This document shows positions 12,741 through 23,994 of a DNA stretch of 64,000 bases, piece after piece. A program made the position numbers and the translations under genes. The notes under the pieces are model-generated. The model saw only the letters and a list, made by a program, of their open reading frames with translations. It did not search any database and was not told the DNA's origin. How positions within the stretch are numbered: the first letter of the stretch is position 1; the number at the start of each line of letters is the position of its first letter. This stretch comes from Tragulus kanchil (Eukaryota > Chordata > Mammalia > Artiodactyla > Tragulidae): contig JAIOJX010000027.1 of assembly GCA_022376925.1 (NCBI GenBank), positions 18,369,471-18,433,470 on the forward strand, read 5' to 3'.

Positions 12741-13205
12741 CTTTTTAAAAAGGACCTCCGAGGCTGGCTGTGAACCAATCTGCAGGGCAGGAATAGAGGC
12801 ACGGCCGAAGAGCGTGGACGTGTGGACACAGCAGCGGGGAGAGAGGGCGGACAGGCTGAGCGAGCAGTGTTGACACAGATATGTGACCGTGTATAAAACA
12901 GCTCGTGGGGAGCTGCTGTCCAGCGCAGGGTGCTCACTCAGTGCCCGCCAATGAACTCGAGGGCTGGAAGGAAGGGCCAGGAGAGAGGGAGAGATGTAGA
13001 ATCACAGTGCCTCCTGGCTCAGGAAGATCCCCTGGAGGAGGAAATGGCAGCCCACTGCGGTATTCTTGCCTGGGGCATCCCATGGACAGGGGAGCCTGGT
13101 GGCCACAGTCCACAGGGTTGCAATGATGTAGCACACACGCACACACATACACAGAGCTGACTCACATTGCTGCACGGCAGTAACTAACACCACACTGTAG
13201 ATCTT
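12741..13205 (+). mobile_element. L1 3'UTR fragment with nested Bov-A2
   Basis: Sense blocks gagcgtggacgtgtggacac, gtgtataaaacagctcgtgg, gcgcagggtgctcactcag and gctgactcacattgctgc follow the artiodactyl L1 3'UTR order. A Bov-A2 3' half interrupts it at about 13008-13122. Confidence 0.7.
13008..13122 (+). mobile_element. Bov-A2 SINE 3' half, nested in L1
   Basis: Signature blocks are gaagatcccctggaggagga, ttcttgcctggggcatccc, catggacaggggagcctgg and cacagggttgcaatga. Confidence 0.85.
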
Positions 13206-13367
13206 TTAAAAAGGTGTGCTTTTTTTTTTTTTTTTTTGCATCATTTTATTTCTATCAAAAGTGAGTGGAAACAGTGTCTGGAAAGTAATGTTCAAATTTT
13301 ATCTCCATTTATCTCTAATCAGCAAGACCCTAAAAACAATTACAATCACGTCGTCACTTCAGAGTAC

Positions 13368-13635
13368 TTTTTTTTTTTCTTTTTTTTTTGGCCACTTCTA
13401 TTGGTCTTTCATTTATCTATCTTTGTTCTTTGGCCCGTGTGGGCCTCCCATCGCGGTGGCCTCTGTTGTCGCAGAGCGCCGGCTCTGGGCGCATGCGCTC
13501 CTGAGCTCCGGCTCGGTAATTGGACACATGGGTCCAGCCGCTCCGCGGCACGTGGGATCTTCCCAGGCCAGGGATGGAACCGGCGCCCCTTGCACGGCAA
13601 GGCGGTGTCCTTACCCACTGGACCACCAGGGAAGC
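13368..13635 (-). mobile_element. CHR-like SINE, short-tail form
   Basis: Antisense element with a T-run (13368-13389), directly followed by the ggccacttctattggtcttt signature and ending ggaccaccagggaagc. The C-rich segment seen in other copies between this signature and the A-tail is absent. The reverse complement has an intact-looking body with a changed B box (GGTTCCATCCC). Frames of up to 152 codons through it are not genes. Confidence 0.92.
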
Positions 13636-14467
13636 TCACTTTTTTTTTTTTTCTTTAATGATCTGTCTCTCTAAATTATTTTGAAAAGGTGGAGGCTAGA
13701 GCTAGGCTAGTCAGGATTAGATCAAGTCAGTGCTGGCCGCAACATACGATCATCATGCGTAAGCCTCGATGCAGGAGCCAGTAGCTGTGGGTACAGTGTG
13801 GGTGCATGTCGGAGAGCCAACACGGAAGGACAGGGGAGCTGAGAAAAGTCCTTTAACAAAAGCTGTGCGATATGATCCACAGCACTGGCCTCTGTGCAGC
13901 AGGCCTCACTGAGCGCTCTGAATTCAAGCTTTCTCCACCAGCAGGCTTTTCCATCACCCAACAAAGACGCGGGATTATAGGCAGTTCATAAAAGTGATGT
14001 CTTTCCCTCAGCCCAAACAGGGTCTCTCCACAGTGGAGGCAAAACCAACGAAGTGCAGAATATACTATGAAGTCAATTTCCCTTCTCGCACAATCCTGAA
14101 AATAAGAAAACATGCTTGCTTTCCTGGGGCTGCTGAAAATAGGAACGTCTTCTGGGGGGCTAGAGGAGACAACCAAGAGAATTTAAGACTGTTTAATTAG
14201 TTCAGGCATTTCATTTGCAGGCAGATTTAATGCCCATTTCATCTGTGTAGAGGACCACAGAGGTCTGACTAAGATCATTTTTCCAGAGACATGGTGAAGT
14301 AGTGTGAGGGAAGGGTTATGCTTAATGAGATCCTCTTCCAAAAAAAATCACATTAGTGGCTGAAGAAAAGGACCAATGCTGTGGGACAGGACCAACTCTT
14401 GTACTTTGAGTAATTTCTCAACCCAATGAGAGGAGGACTTGAGTGTCTCGGCTTCACAGCAGAGACG

Positions 14468-14815
14468 GGTGACAAACATTTTTTTTTTTTTTTAATTTAT
14501 TTCTCTTTTGGAGGGTGGGGTAGGGAGGGAGGGGGACGGGCGGGCCACTTCTACTGGTCTTTCATTTCTCCATTTTCATCCTTCTTTGTTCTTTGGCTCC
14601 TGTGGGCCTCCCATCGCGGTGGCCACTGTTGTCGCAGAGCACCGGCTCTGGGCTCACGCGCCCCAGAGCTCCGGCTTGGTAATTGGACAAATTGTTCCAG
14701 CTGCTCTGCGGCACGTGGGATCTTCCCAGGCCAGGGATCGAACTGGCGCCCCTTGCACTGCAAGGCGGTGTCTTTACCCACTGGAACACCAGGGAAGCCC
14801 GGTGACAAACACTTT
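14468..14815 (-). mobile_element. CHR-like SINE, long-tail form, with target-site duplication
   Basis: Antisense element 14483-14800 flanked by ggtgacaaaca(t/c)ttt direct repeats (14468-14482 and 14801-14815). The left side holds T-run, TTATTT, then a G-rich stretch (tggagggtggggtagggagg) before the ggccacttctactggtc signature. The head ends at ccagggaagccc. Confidence 0.93.
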
Positions 14816-15440
14816 TAACTGAACTTAATTGTTTGTAAGACGTGCTGCCTCTGAAGAGGTGGCTATACTTCACATGCAGCTCTTGTGATGTTGGAAAACA
14901 TAAATGGCAGTAAAAGCTGGGAGAATTCTCAGTAAAAGAATATAGGACCCAACCAAGTCTTTCAGAAGACTATGAGGTTTGAAAGTTCTATCTTATTTTG
15001 CTATATAACAGGGAGAGTTTTACTTTGATTATATACTCTAGTTCTTACACTGTGTGCCCAAGCCTTGCAACTCCAAATGGAAATTCCTCACTGTTTCTTC
15101 TAAGACATTTCTGTTACAAGTTGTAAATGAGCCCTTTGAGCTTTTTTGTGACATTGTATTTTGTTTTTTTTTGCCATTTTTTAATGTGAGAGTTTATTCA
15201 GTAGTGTTGATAATATCACCTGTTTTTACTTGAGCTGCAGATGGATAATTCTTTTTTCTAATCCAGCCTATGTTGGGGAACAGCCGATGAACAAGGCTGT
15301 GATGGTTTCAGATGCACAGCCAAGTGACCCAACCGTGCATATCCATGCATCCATCCCCTCCAAGCCCTCTCTGACCCTGGCTGCCACATGACACGGAGCA
15401 GCTTCCTGTGGTGTGCAGGAGCTCCTTGTTGAGTATCCAC
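14816..15440. other. Unannotated sequence
   Basis: Largely unique. The right part (from about 15240) may be decayed LINE sequence continuous with the L1 fragment at 15440-15730, but I cannot show it. Confidence 0.4.
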
Positions 15441-15730
15441 TTTGGATGCAGCAGTGTGTACATGTCCATCCCCAACACCCTAACTACCACCCCCCACCTT
15501 TCTCCCCATAAGTTCATTCTCTGCGTCTATCAGTCTCTTTCTGTTCTGTAAGGAGTTCATTTGCATATATATTTCTTAGATTCCATGTAAGGGTTTCATG
15601 TGACAGTTCTCCTCTGTCTTCACTCAGTGTGGCACTCACTGGGTCCATCCATGTTGCCGCACATGGCATTCCTTCATTCTTTTTAATGCCTGGGTAATAT
15701 TCCATTGTATACATAACATCTTCTTTATCC
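15440..15730 (-). mobile_element. L1 ORF2 C-terminus/3' fragment, antisense
   Basis: The minus strand (15514-15714) encodes MYTMEYYPGIKKNE followed by AATWMD, the recognisable C-terminal stretch of L1 ORF2 protein. The plus strand shows tgggtaatattccattgtat, a typical antisense L1 phrase. Only a short decayed piece remains. A duplicate starts at 16597. Confidence 0.85.
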
Positions 15731-17718
15731 AGAGGGATAAGTCTTTTTTTTTTTTTTAAAGATTTTAAAAAAAAATTTTTTGGCCACTTCTATTGATCTT
15801 TCATTTATTTCCACCTTTGTTCTTTGGCCTGTGTGGGCCTCCCATCGCAGTGGCCCCTCGTTGCAGAGCACCGGCTCTGGGCGCATGCGCTCCAGAGCCC
15901 CAGCTCGGACACATAGGTCCAGCCGCTCCACGGCACGTGGGATCTTCCCAGGCCAGGGCTCGAACTGGCGCCCCATGTACTGCAATGCGGTGTCCTTACC
16001 CACTGGACCACCAGGGAAGCCCCAGAGGGATAAGTCTTAAAACTATGAGATGGATGATCTGAGAGTATCAATTTGAGTCCTCCAAGACACAGACATCAAG
16101 ATGGAATTAGATACGAAAAAGTTTACTGAAGAAACACTTCTGGGGAATACAGTGGAGAAGGACTAGGAGCAAGCAAACGCAGGGCTGAGGTCTCTGAAGG
16201 AAGAGAAGGGAGGGAACAAGAGCCTCAGACTGCAGTGCAGCTTGGAGCAAGTCTCAGCCAGGCTGATGGGGGTTCCAGAAGGAAGATCACCTGTAAGAAG
16301 AGCCCTGTGTTCACCACGAATGGCTGAGCTCTGATACCTGGGCTGTACTCAGGCATGTTCTGCAATAAACCGAAAAAGAGAGTAACCTGTATCCCCAAAA
16401 TGTGGTGGCAGGACATCCAGCCACGTAAATGAGTAAGAGGTGAACCTCTTCTGAATAAACTCTCTTGATGTACAATCTGAGCCTCATAGTCCTGGGCTTT
16501 CCGCAATGTAGAAATCTCTTTTGTGAAATATGATGGCATATTGATGTGGTCAACATGACAAAGAACCACACACCTAATCATGCTGCAGGTGTGACTCCAA
16601 CACCCTAACTACCACCCCCATTTATAGTTCATTCTCTGCGTCTATCAGTCTCTTTCTGTTCTGTAAGGAGTTCATTTGCATATATATTTCTTAGATTCCA
16701 TGTAAGGGTTTCATGTGACAGTTCTCCTCTGTCTTCACTCAGTGTGGCACTCACTGGGTCCATCCATGTTGCCGCACATGGCATTCCTTCATTCTTTTTA
16801 ATGCCTGGGTAATATTCCATTGTATACATAACATCTTCTTTATCCAGAGGGATAAGTCTTTTTTTTTTTTTTAAAGATTTTAAAAAAAAATTTTTTGGCC
16901 ACTTCTATTGATCTTTCATTTATTTCCACCTTTGTTCTTTGGCCTGTGTGGGCCTCCCATCGCAGTGGCCCCTCGTTGCAGAGCACCGGCTCTGGGCGCA
17001 TGCGCTCCAGAGCCCCAGCTCGGACACATAGGTCCAGCCGCTCCACGGCACGTGGGATCTTCCCAGGCCAGGGCTCGAACTGGCGCCCCATGTACTGCAA
17101 TGCGGTGTCCTTACCCACTGGACCACCAGGGAAGCCCCAGAGGGATAAGTCTTAAAACTATGAGATGGATGATCTGAGAGTATCAATTTGAGTCCTCCAA
17201 GACACAGACATCAAGATGGAATTAGATACGAAAAAGTTTACTGAAGAAACACTTCTGGGGAATACAGTGGAGAAGGACTAGGAGCAAGCAAACGCAGGGC
17301 TGAGGTCTCTGAAGGAAGAGAAGGGAGGGAACAAGAGCCTCAGACTGCAGTGCAGCTTGGAGCAAGTCTCAGCCAGGCTGATGGGGGTTCCAGAAGGAAG
17401 ATCACCTGTAAGAAGAGCCCTGTGTTCACCACGAATGGCTGAGCTCTGATACCTGGGCTGTACTCAGGCATGTTCTGCAATAAACCGAAAAAGAGAGTAA
17501 CCTGTATCCCCAAAATGTGGTGGCAGGACATCCAGCCACGTAAATGAGTAAGAGGTGAACCTCTTCTGAATAAACTCTCTTGATGTACAATCTGAGCCTC
17601 ATAGTCCTGGGCTTTCCGCAATGTAGAAATCTCTTTTGTGAAATATGATGGCATATTGATGTGGTCAACATGACAAAGAACCACACACCTAATCATGCTG
17701 CAGGTGTGACTCCAACAC
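15472..17718. repeat. Tandem direct duplication E (~1.12 kb x2)
   Basis: Copy 1 is 15472-16603 and copy 2 16597-17718, sharing 7 bp (ccaacac) at the joint. Spacing is 1125 falling to 1115 because copy 2 lacks about 10 bases within its first 40. The SINE and its target-site duplications are included, so both copies carry the same insertion. Confidence 0.95.
15731..16038 (-). mobile_element. CHR-like SINE, short-tail form, with target-site duplication
   Basis: Antisense element 15746-16023 flanked by perfect agagggataagtctt repeats (15731-15745 and 16024-16038). The tail is T/A-rich with no C-rich segment. The B-box region reads GGGCTCGAACTGG on the plus strand. The same insertion appears again at about 16846-17153 in copy 2 of pair E. 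Confidence 0.93.
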
Positions 17719-18295
17719 ATTCGATTCTAACAGAGATCAGGGAGTACCTACTCTGCAAGACTTATTCGTTAAAAAATCGACAGTGGAAATAGCTTCATCC
17801 ATCAATGGTTGGTTTTTCTTAACACAGGGAAAGAACGTTAAATTTGGCTGTAGTAGTAATAATCCTTGGATCATCTGCAAACATCAGAGTTCAGTGGGGG
17901 TCACACCTTCAGAACTGCTAGTGTAGGTTACACCTGTTATTTTTTTTTTTAAGTATCATTTAAAAATTATACTCATTTAATAAAATATGTATTAAGATAC
18001 CCTGCTGATTGTGCTCTTCAGGAGGAAGAATCTAGAACAAAACTGTAAAGAAATGTGTCTTCACCTCTTTGTCCCTCTTTCGCATGCTTATCTTTTTTTT
18101 AGCCATCCCAGTTCCCTGGAATTGCTTTTTATTTTCTGCTGCTTCCAATTGTTAAAGATTTATAGAGCAACACATATCAATGAGACTCTCTCCAAATGTC
18201 TCTAGATTCTACAAACACTATCTTATGTTTCTTTTATTAAGAACGTCCCTTTTCTTCTAAAAACCAGGTGACTGTGTTGAAATCATAAGGTTATT
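17719..18295. other. Unannotated unique sequence
   Basis: AT-rich, with a T-run near 17940. I see no gene or repeat I can name. Confidence 0.45.
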
Positions 18296-18525
18296 TGTTG
18301 TTGTTATTCAGTCGCTGAGTCGTGTCTGACTCTTGTGACCGCCTGGACCGTAGCTCTTCTGGGCTCCTCGGTCCTCCACTCTCTCCCAGAGGCTGCTCAA
18401 ACTCCTGTCCATTGAGTCAGGGATGAAATCTAATGATCTCATCCTCTGCCCCCGCTTCTCCTTTTGCCTTCAATCTTTCCTAGTATCAGGGTCTTTTCCA
18501 ATGAGTCAGCTACCTAACGTTCCTG
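18296..18525 (-). mobile_element. BovB LINE 3' end, antisense
   Basis: Blocks tattcagtcgctgagtcgtg, ctcaaactcctgtccattga, gatctcatcctctgcccc and gggtcttttccaatgagtca are the usual antisense BovB 3' sequence. A small Bov-A2-like scrap (gcaagaatgctggagtgggt) lies at about 18760-18785. Confidence 0.85.
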
Positions 18526-19988
18526 GTTCCTGTGCAACACTGTTCTTTACCTCATCAGACTTGACTTTCCCCACCAGACACATGCACAGCTGAGCAGTGC
18601 TTCCGCTTCCGCCCAACTGCTGCTTTCTTTCTGGACCTGTTAGTATAATAACTGCCCTCCGCTCTTCCCTGGCAGCATACTGAACACCTTCCATCCGGGG
18701 GTGAGGGGTGGGGTCATCTTCTGGTGTCGTATCCTTTTTGCCTTTCCATACTGTCCGAGCAAGAATGCTGGAGTGGGTTGCCATATTAGGTAGCCCCGAA
18801 AGAAAACAGCCCTCCAGTGTACCTCTACAAATGAGAGTTCATGACATGGGTATACCCCCTCCAGGGTATCACACGCTCTGACTGGCAGCACTTCCAAGCC
18901 TGGAATGGATCAGGTAGTTCATGGAGAACCAGACCCAGAGCTCAGATTTATTTAGAATATTATCTGAGGCCAAGGATATTCCCTCCTGAGTATCCCTCCT
19001 ATCCCTCCTCGTCTCATCTCTCATAAGGGAGACGGTTCAGGTCCGCTTATCCAATGCCAGGCAGAGTGTTGGGCTGAGTCACTACCATGTGGGTGTCCTT
19101 CCGTATGTCCAACATCCTCATCCAGAACGTGACTTGAGCGTCCCTTCCCGGATCAGTCCAAGGCTACTGTGCCCACAGGGTTATTTCTCATAGGACTCAA
19201 GGAGTGAGTGTGACAGCTGCTTTCTAGAGAAAACCTCTTGGGGCTGCTTTCTGCAGAAGAAAGCAATTTGAATTTTATGGACTCTGCAGTGTAAGTGTTA
19301 ATGTTTGGTAAAACTTACGTCTGTTACTCCTTGCGCTTAAGGGCATGTCTCCATTGTTTCAATGCCTGTAACTCAAAGAGCTAGGCCTGTCTGTAGCCAC
19401 TGAGCTCTTTTTTGTTTTAAACCAGGCTGCCTGGTTCCTCTTTTGCACAAGTCCAGATTCGCTCATCCACCACTGGCTTTGTGCCCTGGACAAATCAGTG
19501 CATTTTTTTTTTTTTTTTTTGTAACTGAAATGAACTTTATCTTCTCATCTTGTCATGGACTTTAACTTCTGTTTCTCATGTGTGATCGTGATTGTTTCAG
19601 TGAAAACTTGGCTCTCAGTTCAGGTTGCTATGAGACTCCTCAGGACACCAGATTCTTTGCAGTTGCTCTACGGCTGAGAACCACGCACCAGCGAGGGTGT
19701 AAGGCCGCGTCTGCCAATACAGGAGCCCAATAAAGTTAATTGTTTCTCCGTGAGGCACTTTGCTAGTGCCCTGAACACATGGAACCGATTATCTGGCACT
19801 GCAATATTGTTAAATAAAATGTGCAAAAAAGAAAATACAATTATTGCTAAAGTAAAAACATACCACCAGGGGTTATTTAAAAAAAAAAAAGGCAAGATGT
19901 TTTACATTTTGAGGATGTTGCACTGCTACATGTGTGTGTTGGGTGAAAAATGATTCGCTCCAAGACACTCCAGGGCCAGCGTTAAACT
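18526..19988. other. Mostly unique sequence; possible MIR scrap
   Basis: No gene recognised. A stretch near 19455-19505 (atccaccactggctttgtgc) loosely recalls a MIR core. A T-run lies at about 19503-19520. Confidence 0.35.
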
Positions 19989-20636
19989 TTTCTTTCTGCT
20001 CCATTATCTTCCAGTCTCTGGAAATAAATGGAAGCAGACAGTTTCATTCTGAAGGAAACTTTCTTTTTTTAGACAAATGCAAGGCATATTTTGCAATGTT
20101 GGAATAACAAACGCTAGCTTAAAACTTTCATCTTCTACAAGGAGGAGGAGGATTCTTTTATTTAAGAACAGATTTACTCCTATCAGTGTCTGGGAGGGTC
20201 TGAATTGCTCTTGAACTCCATCGATTCACAGACGGATCCTCACCCAGAATAACTGTATTCTGGTATTGAAAGTAAATTACTTGGGGAGCATGAAAAAAAA
20301 AGACACCTCTAATCCTGTTCAGGTTCCCCTTAAGCGAACCGTGAGGACTTAATCAATACAACGTGTTTATAAGATCAAAAGACATAATCAGCTTCCATTT
20401 ACCTTCAAGATTTCCCCATTTCTCACCAACACTTTAATAATATTATGTTGCCTAAATGGAATGCAGTTGCAGTGACATGGACCATTTTAAATTTTAAATT
20501 GTTTTACCCATATCGGGATCACAGCTATTTTAGCCAGTGTCCACTAGAGATGTGAGAGTGCTCTGGTACGTTTGAATTTTGTGTGAATGACCTTTCAGTA
20601 ATCAAACTGTGTACATTGATGCTGATTTGAATTTTG

Positions 20637-20735
20637 TTAGTCTCTTAGTCCTGTCCGAATCATTGCAACCCCGTGGCCTGTAGCCTGCCAGGCTCCTCTA
20701 TCCATGGAATTCTCCAGGTAAGAATACAGGAGTGG
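20637..20735 (-). mobile_element. Bov-A2 fragment interrupted by a CHR-like SINE
   Basis: Antisense blocks gtctcttagtcctgtccgaa, ctgccaggctcctctatcca and tggaattctccaggtaagaa. The CHR-like SINE begins directly at the right edge. Copies at 21739-21837 (pair F) and a partial one at 22888-22944 (pair G). Confidence 0.8.
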
Positions 20736-21055
20736 GGCTTCCCCTGGTGGTCCAGTGGGTAAGGACACCACCTTGCAGTGCAAGGGGCGCCGGTTCGATC
20801 CCTGGCCTGGGAAGATCCCACGTGCCACGGAGCGGCTGGATTGATGTGTCCAATTACCGAGCTGGAGCTCTGGAGCTCATGTGCCCAGAGCTAGTGCTCT
20901 GCAACGACAGACACCACCGCGATGGGAGGTTCACATGGGCCAAAGAACAAAGATGGATGAAAACTGATAAATGAAAAAGACCAATAGAAGTGACCCGCCC
21001 GTCCCCCTCCCTCCCCAACCCACCCCCCACCAAAGAAAAACTTCAAAAAATAAAT
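20736..21055 (+). mobile_element. CHR-like SINE, long-tail form (version 1)
   Basis: Head ggcttcccctggtggtccag, B box GGTTCGATCCC, signature gaccaatagaagtgacccgc, then a C-rich tract (tccccctccctccccaaccc) and AAATAAATG. Its body differs from the otherwise matching copies at 21838 and 22947, for example gagctggagctctggagctc versus aagccggagctctggggtgc. Confidence 0.93.
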
Positions 21056-21837
21056 GAATGCTCAAGCAGGCAAGAGCCTTCAAATGGAAATTTCTTTCTG
21101 CTCCATTATCTTCCAGTCTCTGGAAATAAATGGAAGCAGACAGTTTCATTCTGAAGGAAACTTTCTTTTTTTAGACAAATGCAAGGCATATTTTGCAATG
21201 TTGGAATAACAAACGCTAGCTTAAAACTTTCATCTTCTACAAGGAGGAGGAGGATTCTTTTATTTAAGAACAGATTTACTCCTATCAGTGTCTGGGAGGG
21301 TCTGAATTGCTCTTGAACTCCATCGATTCACAGACGGATCCTCACCCAGAATAACTGTATTCTGGTATTGAAAGTAAATTACTTGGGGAGCATGAAAAAA
21401 AAAGACACCTCTAATCCTGTTCAGGTTCCCCTTAAGCGAACCGTGAGGACTTAATCAATACAACGTGTTTATAAGATCAAAAGACATAATCAGCTTCCAT
21501 TTACCTTCAAGATTTCCCCATTTCTCACCAACACTTTAATAATATTATGTTGCCTAAATGGAATGCAGTTGCAGTGACATGGACCATTTTAAATTTTAAA
21601 TTGTTTTACCCATATCGGGATCACAGCTATTTTAGCCAGTGTCCACTAGAGATGTGAGAGTGCTCTGGTACGTTTGAATTTTGTGTGAATGACCTTTCAG
21701 TAATCAAACTGTGTACATTGATGCTGATTTGAATTTTGTTAGTCTCTTAGTCCTGTCCGAATCATTGCAACCCCGTGGCCTGTAGCCTGCCAGGCTCCTC
21801 TATCCATGGAATTCTCCAGGTAAGAATACAGGAGTGG

Positions 21838-22161
21838 GGCTTCCCCTGGTGGTCCAGTGGGTAAGGACACCACCTTGCAGTGCAAGGGGCGCCGGTTCGA
21901 TCCCTGGCCTGGGAAGATCCCACGTGCCACAGAGCGGCTGGATTGATGTGTCCAATTACCAAGCCGGAGCTCTGGGGTGCATGTGCTCAGAGCCAGTGCT
22001 CTGCGACAACAGAGGCCACTGCGATGGGAGGTTCACATGGGCCAAAGAACAAAGATGGATGAAAACTGATAAATGAAAAAGACCAATAGAAGTGACCCGC
22101 CCGCCCCCCCCCCTCCCCAACCCACCCCCCACCAAAGAAAAACTTCAAAAAAAAAATAAAT
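21838..22161 (+). mobile_element. CHR-like SINE, long-tail form (version 2)
   Basis: Same position in pair F as the copy at 20736 but with a different body sequence. The C-rich tract here is an uninterrupted run of ten C after gcccg, versus tccccctccc in the other two copies. Confidence 0.92.
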
Positions 22162-22324
22162 GAATGCTCAAGCAGGCAAGAGCCTTCAAATGAACAGAAA
22201 CAGAGTATCTGGGTTTTTTTTTTTTTTTCTGATGGGCAAAACTGGAGGCTGAATCTTTATTGATCACTAAGGACCTTCAGAACTTCGACACAAAATGCTC
22301 TGGCTGCATTTAACTAGAAGAACA

Positions 22325-22690
22325 TGGATGTGGTTTAGTCGTTCGTCAGGTCCGGTTCAAGTCTTTGAGACCCCACGGACTGCAGCACACCAGGCTTCCC
22401 TGTCCTTAACTGCCTCCTGGCATCTGCTTCATGTCCCTTGAGTCAGTGATGCCATCCAGCCATCCCATCCTGTGTCACCCTCTTCTCCTCCTACCCTCAG
22501 TCTTTCCCAACATCAGGATATCTTCCGATAACGAATCAGCTCTGTGCATCAGGTGGCCAAAGTATTGGAGCTTCAGCATCAGTCGTTCCAATGAATATTC
22601 TGGGTTGATTTCCTTCAGGACTGATGGATTTGATCTCCTAGCTGTCCAAGGGACTCTCAAGTATCTTCTCCAGCTGCAAGGCAGAATTTA
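22325..22690 (-). mobile_element. BovB LINE 3' end with ORF remnant
   Basis: The antisense frame 22475-22660 reads VLKEINPEYSLERLMLKLQY and then ADSLSEDILMLGKTEGRRRR. This matches the remembered C-terminal part of the BovB polyprotein, so the piece is a BovB 3' end with a short open remnant. Duplicate at about 23432-23797 (pair G). Confidence 0.88.
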
Positions 22691-22946
22691 AATATGTAAA
22701 ATATAAGCCTGTTGCATTTCCAAGAGGAAGTCTTTTAGGGTAAATGTTTTAACAATTTCATTAAAAATGCAGCAAGCTGCCAACAATTTAAAAGAGACTT
22801 TGTAACCCTTGAGAGGCAAGTCCACTGATTTCAATGAGATGAGTATCCACTATTGATAATCCTGACTTCTTTGAGATGTTGATGGGTCCTGTAGCCAGCC
22901 AGGCTCCTCTATCCATGGAATTCTCCAGACAAGAATACTGAAGCAG

Positions 22947-23268
22947 GGCCTCCCTGGTGGTCCAGTGAATAAGCACACCACCTTGCAGTGCAAGGGGCGC
23001 TGGTTCGATCCCTGGCCTGGGAAGATCCCACGTGCCACAGAGCGGCTGGATTGATGTGTCCAATTACCAAGCCGGAGCTCTGGGGTGCATGTGCTCAGAG
23101 CCAGTGCTCTGCGACAACAGAGGCCACTGCGATGGGAGGTTCACATGGGCCAAAGAACAAAGATGGATGAAAACTGATAAATGAAAAAGACCAATAGAAG
23201 TGACCCGCCCGTCCCCCTCCCTCCCCAACCCACCCCCCACCAAAGAAAAACTTCAAAAAAAAAATAAA
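22947..23268 (+). mobile_element. CHR-like SINE, long-tail form (copy in pair G)
   Basis: From the B box onward the body equals the 21838 copy, but the head is altered (gggcctccctggtggtcc; gtgaataagcac). The C-rich tract equals that of the 20736 copy. This mosaic of versions is discussed as a finding. Confidence 0.92.
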
Positions 23269-23994
23269 TGAATGCTCAAGCAGGCAAGAGCCTTCAAATG
23301 AACAGAAACAGAGTATCTGGGTTTTTTTTTTTTTTCTGATGGGCAAAACTGGAGGCTGAATCTTTATTGATCACTAAGGACCTTCAGAACTTCGACACAA
23401 AATGCTCTGGCTGCATTTAACTAGAAGAACATGGATGTGGTTTAGTCGTTCGTCAGGTCCGGTTCAAGTCTTTGAGACCCCACGGACTGCAGCACACCAG
23501 GCTTCCCTGTCCTTAACTGCCTCCTGGCATCTGCTTCATGTCCCTTGAGTCAGTGATGCCATCCAGCCATCCCATCCTGTGTCACCCTCTTCTCCTCCTA
23601 CCCTCAGTCTTTCCCAACATCAGGATATCTTCCGATAACGAATCAGCTCTGTGCATCAGGTGGCCAAAGTATTGGAGCTTCAGCATCAGTCGTTCCAATG
23701 AATATTCTGGGTTGATTTCCTTCAGGACTGATGGATTTGATCTCCTAGCTGTCCAAGGGACTCTCAAGTATCTTCTCCAGCTGCAAGGCAGAATTTAAAT
23801 ATGTAAAATATAAGCCTGTTGCATTTCCAAGAGGAAGTCTTTTAGGGTAAATGTTTTAACAATTTCATTAAAAATGCAGCAAGCTGCCAACAATTTAAAA
23901 GAGACTTTGTAACCCTTGAGAGGCAAGTCCACTGATTTCAATGAGATGAGTATCCACTATTGATAATCCTGACTTCTTTGAGATGTTGATGGGT

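Larger units (their letters stand above)
12595..13375. repeat. Old diverged direct repeat (~140 bp) flanking an L1 3' end
   Basis: The segments near 12595-12740 and 13237-13375 share ordered blocks (catttatctctaatcag; attacaat; gtcacttcagag) with scattered substitutions, roughly 80% by eye. The second follows the L1 3' end at 12741-13205. Unlike pairs A-R this copy pair is clearly old. Confidence 0.6.
19989..22192. repeat. Tandem direct duplication F (~1.1 kb x2)
   Basis: Copy 1 is 19989-21086 and copy 2 21091-22192, spacing 1102-1106. Outside the SINE the copies look identical. Inside the SINE body (20830-20935 versus 21932-22037) about 15 positions differ. The A-run near the right end is 6 versus 10 bases. 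Confidence 0.94.
21779..23994. repeat. Tandem direct duplication G (~1.11 kb x2)
   Basis: Copy 1 is 21779-22887 and copy 2 22888-23994, abutting exactly, spacing 1107-1109. The first ~90 bases of copy 2 are diverged (ctccagacaagaatactgaa versus ctccaggtaagaatacagga; gtgaataagcac versus gtgggtaaggac). The rest matches apart from homopolymer length (poly-T) and the C-rich SINE tract. Confidence 0.94.

Noticed and set aside
13216..13674. Overlapping open frames up to 152 codons on both strands as a possible gene
   Set aside because: They run through a T-run and an antisense CHR-like SINE. The same peptides recur at every copy of the SINE (for example 1445-1773, 14426-14822, 28955-29404, 44126-44572).
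20736..20830. tRNA genes at SINE heads (B box GGTTCGATCCC)
   Set aside because: The heads lack the paired arms and anticodon context of a functional tRNA. They are tRNA-derived SINE promoters.
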